DNA of 64,000 nucleotides from Pseudoalteromonas sp. DL-6 (GTDB taxonomy: Bacteria > Pseudomonadota > Gammaproteobacteria > Enterobacterales > Alteromonadaceae). Under the pieces are notes generated by a model. That model was not told where the DNA came from. It saw nothing but the letters and a program-made list of their open reading frames with translations, and made no database searches. The stretch is taken from the NCBI RefSeq assembly GCF_004328665.1, contig NZ_CP019770.1, positions 3,100,001 through 3,164,000 of the forward strand. The letters run 5' to 3'. Each line of letters opens with the position of its first letter. The stretch's first letter is position 1. Of the stretch, positions 62,252 through 64,000 are shown in pieces. The position numbers and the translations under genes were made by a program.

Positions 62252-64000
62252 CTAACTCACACTCACCTTTTTACTTGTAAATGGGCGTTTAAACAGCGCC
62301 CCTATGTCAGTTAAAATAATGTACAAGCACGGCACCAAAATAAGGGTGATCAGTGTTGCAAACATAACCGCAAAACCAAGTGCTACCGCCATCGGTATTA
62401 CAAATTTAGCTTGTAAACTAGTTTCAAACATAATCGGTAATACGCCAGCAAAGGTAGTTATTGAGGTAAGTAGTATGGGTCTAAAGCGGGCGCAGCCAGC
62501 CTCAATAACGGCATCTTTTATACTAATACCCGCGCGACGCGCCTGATTAATAAAATCAGTCATTACTAATGAGTCATTAATAACAACCCCTGCAGCAGCA
62601 ATTAAACCAAAGCCCGACATTAAGCTAATATCTAAACCAAACCAAAAATGTCCCCATATTGCACCCGTTAAACTAAATGGAATAACCGACATTACAATTA
62701 AAGGCTGCGAGTAACTTTTTAGTGGCACAGCCAACAAAATGTAAACCAAAATCATCCCGCCAGCAAAAAATAGCAATTGCTCATTAGCTTGCGCTTGCTG
62801 CTCCTCAATGGCACCACCTAGTTCTGACTTAACACTGGGGTATTCATCTTGTAGTTGTGGCAATAGGTTTTCTTTTACTTGCTTAACCACTTCACCCGGC
62901 TCAATTACTTCTTCATCTATATTGCCGTAAACATACACGGTACGATAACCACCTTCACGACGAATATAACTGATACCCGGTGTTTCTGTTAGTTCAACCA
63001 CATCGCCCAACAACACTTCTCGCCCTTGTGGCGTAGTAACAACTGCATGTTTAAGTGACGAGAACGCTTCACGGGTAAGCTTAGGATAACGCACCATCAC
63101 TCGCACTTCTTCACCGCGGCGAATAACGCGCTGTGCTTCGCCACCGTAAAAGCTTGCCCCCACCTGGTTAGCAATTGATGCCAAGTCTAATCCTAGGTCA
63201 TAGGCAACTGGCTTTAAGCTCATTTGTACTTCTTTGCTAGCAGGATCAATCGTTGAACTGATATCAAATAAGCCTTCTTGCTGCTGCAATAGTTGAATAA
63301 AGCGACGCCCGGCTTCATTGAGGGTATCTATATCAGAGCCAAACAATAGGTAACCAAATTCACCGTTACCGCCGCCACCTCCACCGCCAACATCATCTTG
63401 TATAGTTAACGACTTAACCCCCGCGATATTAGGCATCGCTTCACGCCAGCGGCGCGACAGCTCAAAGGCATTATATGGACGTAAATCTTCGTCAACCAAT
63501 GGCGCTAAAATTTGCGCTTCGGTTCGACCTTGGTTAAATACCAATACATCACGCACCATTTTATGGCCATCTTCACGCGCTGTTTGTTTATCAACCTCAA
63601 GTACCATAGCTTCTATTTGGCGTATCGCGTTAATGGTTTGGATGTCTGATACATTATCATTCATTTCAACATTAATTTGCGGGAAGTCATGCGGCACTTT
63701 AGGTGACGGGATCATTCTTACCTGATTAGACGAGATTAACGCAAAAGTAAAAATTAACAGCGCAATAAAGCTAAATAACACCGTCCAGCGCCATTTGATA
63801 CAATTAATAATAAACTGCCTATAAGGCCCATTTACAAAGCCAAAAAAGCGCTTATTAAAACGTGCCCGCCAGCCATTAGGGTTTATAGGTGAAAAGTGAG
63901 TATGCGCAATATGCGCTGGTAGTATTAGCTTAGATTCTATTAAGCTAAATATTAAACATAAAATAACTACCACTGAAATACCATAAAAGAAGGCACTTTC
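62252..64000 (-). CDS. RND-family efflux transporter permease, 3' part (runs off window end)
   Basis: The frame is open from the window edge at 64000 to the stop at 62252, giving 583 residues of the C-terminal half of an AcrB/MexB-superfamily permease. It contains a membrane helix and the large periplasmic loop (QVRMIPSPKVPHDFPQINVEM, then poly-Gly GGGGGGNGEF near residue 205), then the last six or so helices (VYILLAVPLKSYSQPLIVMSVIPFSLTGAIWG, GLIAAAGVVINDSLVMTDFI, LVPCLYIIL). The lack of an upstream adaptor inside the window prevents naming. Sequence style (PKVPHDFP, MSGFGLIAAAGVVINDS) is of the less characterised RND branch. Confidence 0.88.
   Translation of the reverse strand, partial: ESAFFYGISVVVILCLIFSLIESKLILPAHIAHTHFSPINPNGWRARFNKRFFGFVNGPYRQFIINCIKWRWTVLFSFIALLIFTFALISSNQVRMIPSPKVPHDFPQINVEMNDNVSDIQTINAIRQIEAMVLEVDKQTAREDGHKMVRDVLVFNQGRTEAQILAPLVDEDLRPYNAFELSRRWREAMPNIAGVKSLTIQDDVGGGGGGGNGEFGYLLFGSDIDTLNEAGRRFIQLLQQQEGLFDISSTIDPASKEVQMSLKPVAYDLGLDLASIANQVGASFYGGEAQRVIRRGEEVRVMVRYPKLTREAFSSLKHAVVTTPQGREVLLGDVVELTETPGISYIRREGGYRTVYVYGNIDEEVIEPGEVVKQVKENLLPQLQDEYPSVKSELGGAIEEQQAQANEQLLFFAGGMILVYILLAVPLKSYSQPLIVMSVIPFSLTGAIWGHFWFGLDISLMSGFGLIAAAGVVINDSLVMTDFINQARRAGISIKDAVIEAGCARFRPILLTSITTFAGVLPIMFETSLQAKFVIPMAVALGFAVMFATLITLILVPCLYIILTDIGALFKRPFTSKKVSVS

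Overview
The window looks like chromosome of a marine gammaproteobacterium of the order Alteromonadales, most probably Pseudoalteromonas. The reasons are the modest GC content, the Gammaproteobacteria-type gene strings (slyX-yheV-yheS-yheT-yheU; tRNA-Thr/Tyr/Gly/Thr-tuf; murB-birA-coaX; ubiE-ubiJ-ubiB-tatABC-tatD-hemB), and the mix of TonB-dependent receptor, secreted nuclease, M1/M19/S9 peptidases and c-di-GMP proteins. This placement comes from gene content and was not tested by a search. No prophage, complete IS element, integron or CRISPR array was seen.

Layout. 1-2.1 kb: the start of hemE, then rsd and an FKBP lipoprotein. 2.2-8.1 kb: WD40 lipoprotein, slyX, yheV, the ABC-F factor yheS, a TIGR02444-type gene, a repeat-rich gap, a 48-residue membrane protein under an FNR-like promoter, yheT and yheU. 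8.2-14.3 kb: M19 dipeptidase, a repeat-rich gap holding a decayed tuf 3' end, tuf with its four tRNA genes, coaX, birA, murB. 14.4-20.5 kb: M1 aminopeptidase, DUF2057 protein, HIT protein, CsgD-like regulator and a hybrid histidine kinase. 20.6-28 kb: manC, then omega-amidase, methionine-type aminotransferase and a divergent mtnB (a methionine-salvage group), an FMN glutamate-synthase-like protein and a DUF885 lipoprotein.

28.3-38.1 kb: a degenerate GGDEF protein, then a long, tightly packed run for ubiquinone synthesis (ubiE, ubiJ, ubiB), Tat export (tatABC), tatD, an active-looking diguanylate cyclase and hemB. 38.3-43.3 kb: a multidomain extracellular nuclease and a second-type EF-G.

43.5-55.2 kb is the most coherent accessory locus. 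It holds a five-gene operon (GntP permease, periplasmic MetX-like esterase, 3-hydroxybutyrate dehydrogenase, succinyl-CoA:3-ketoacid CoA-transferase A and B), a divergent TonB-dependent receptor, and a two-component pair of the CrbS/CrbR (transporter-linked kinase plus LuxR regulator) type. I read it as a system for taking up and burning 3-hydroxybutyrate or its oligomers. Two copies of a 13-bp motif lie between the divergent promoters. Next to the kinase is a strong candidate for an unannotated RNA gene of about 220 nt (promoter about 55335, terminator about 55587).

55.6-64 kb: GTPase ylqF, yaeQ, a small lipase-like hydrolase whose leader is a MITE-like repeat, a small membrane protein with an FNR-like box, dps with a near-perfect OxyR site, oligopeptidase B, a protein with a chitin-binding-like tail, and the 3' part of an RND pump gene that runs off the window end.

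All coordinates and motif matches come from reading the sequence. Family assignments rest on recognised motifs and remembered relatives, not on database searches.
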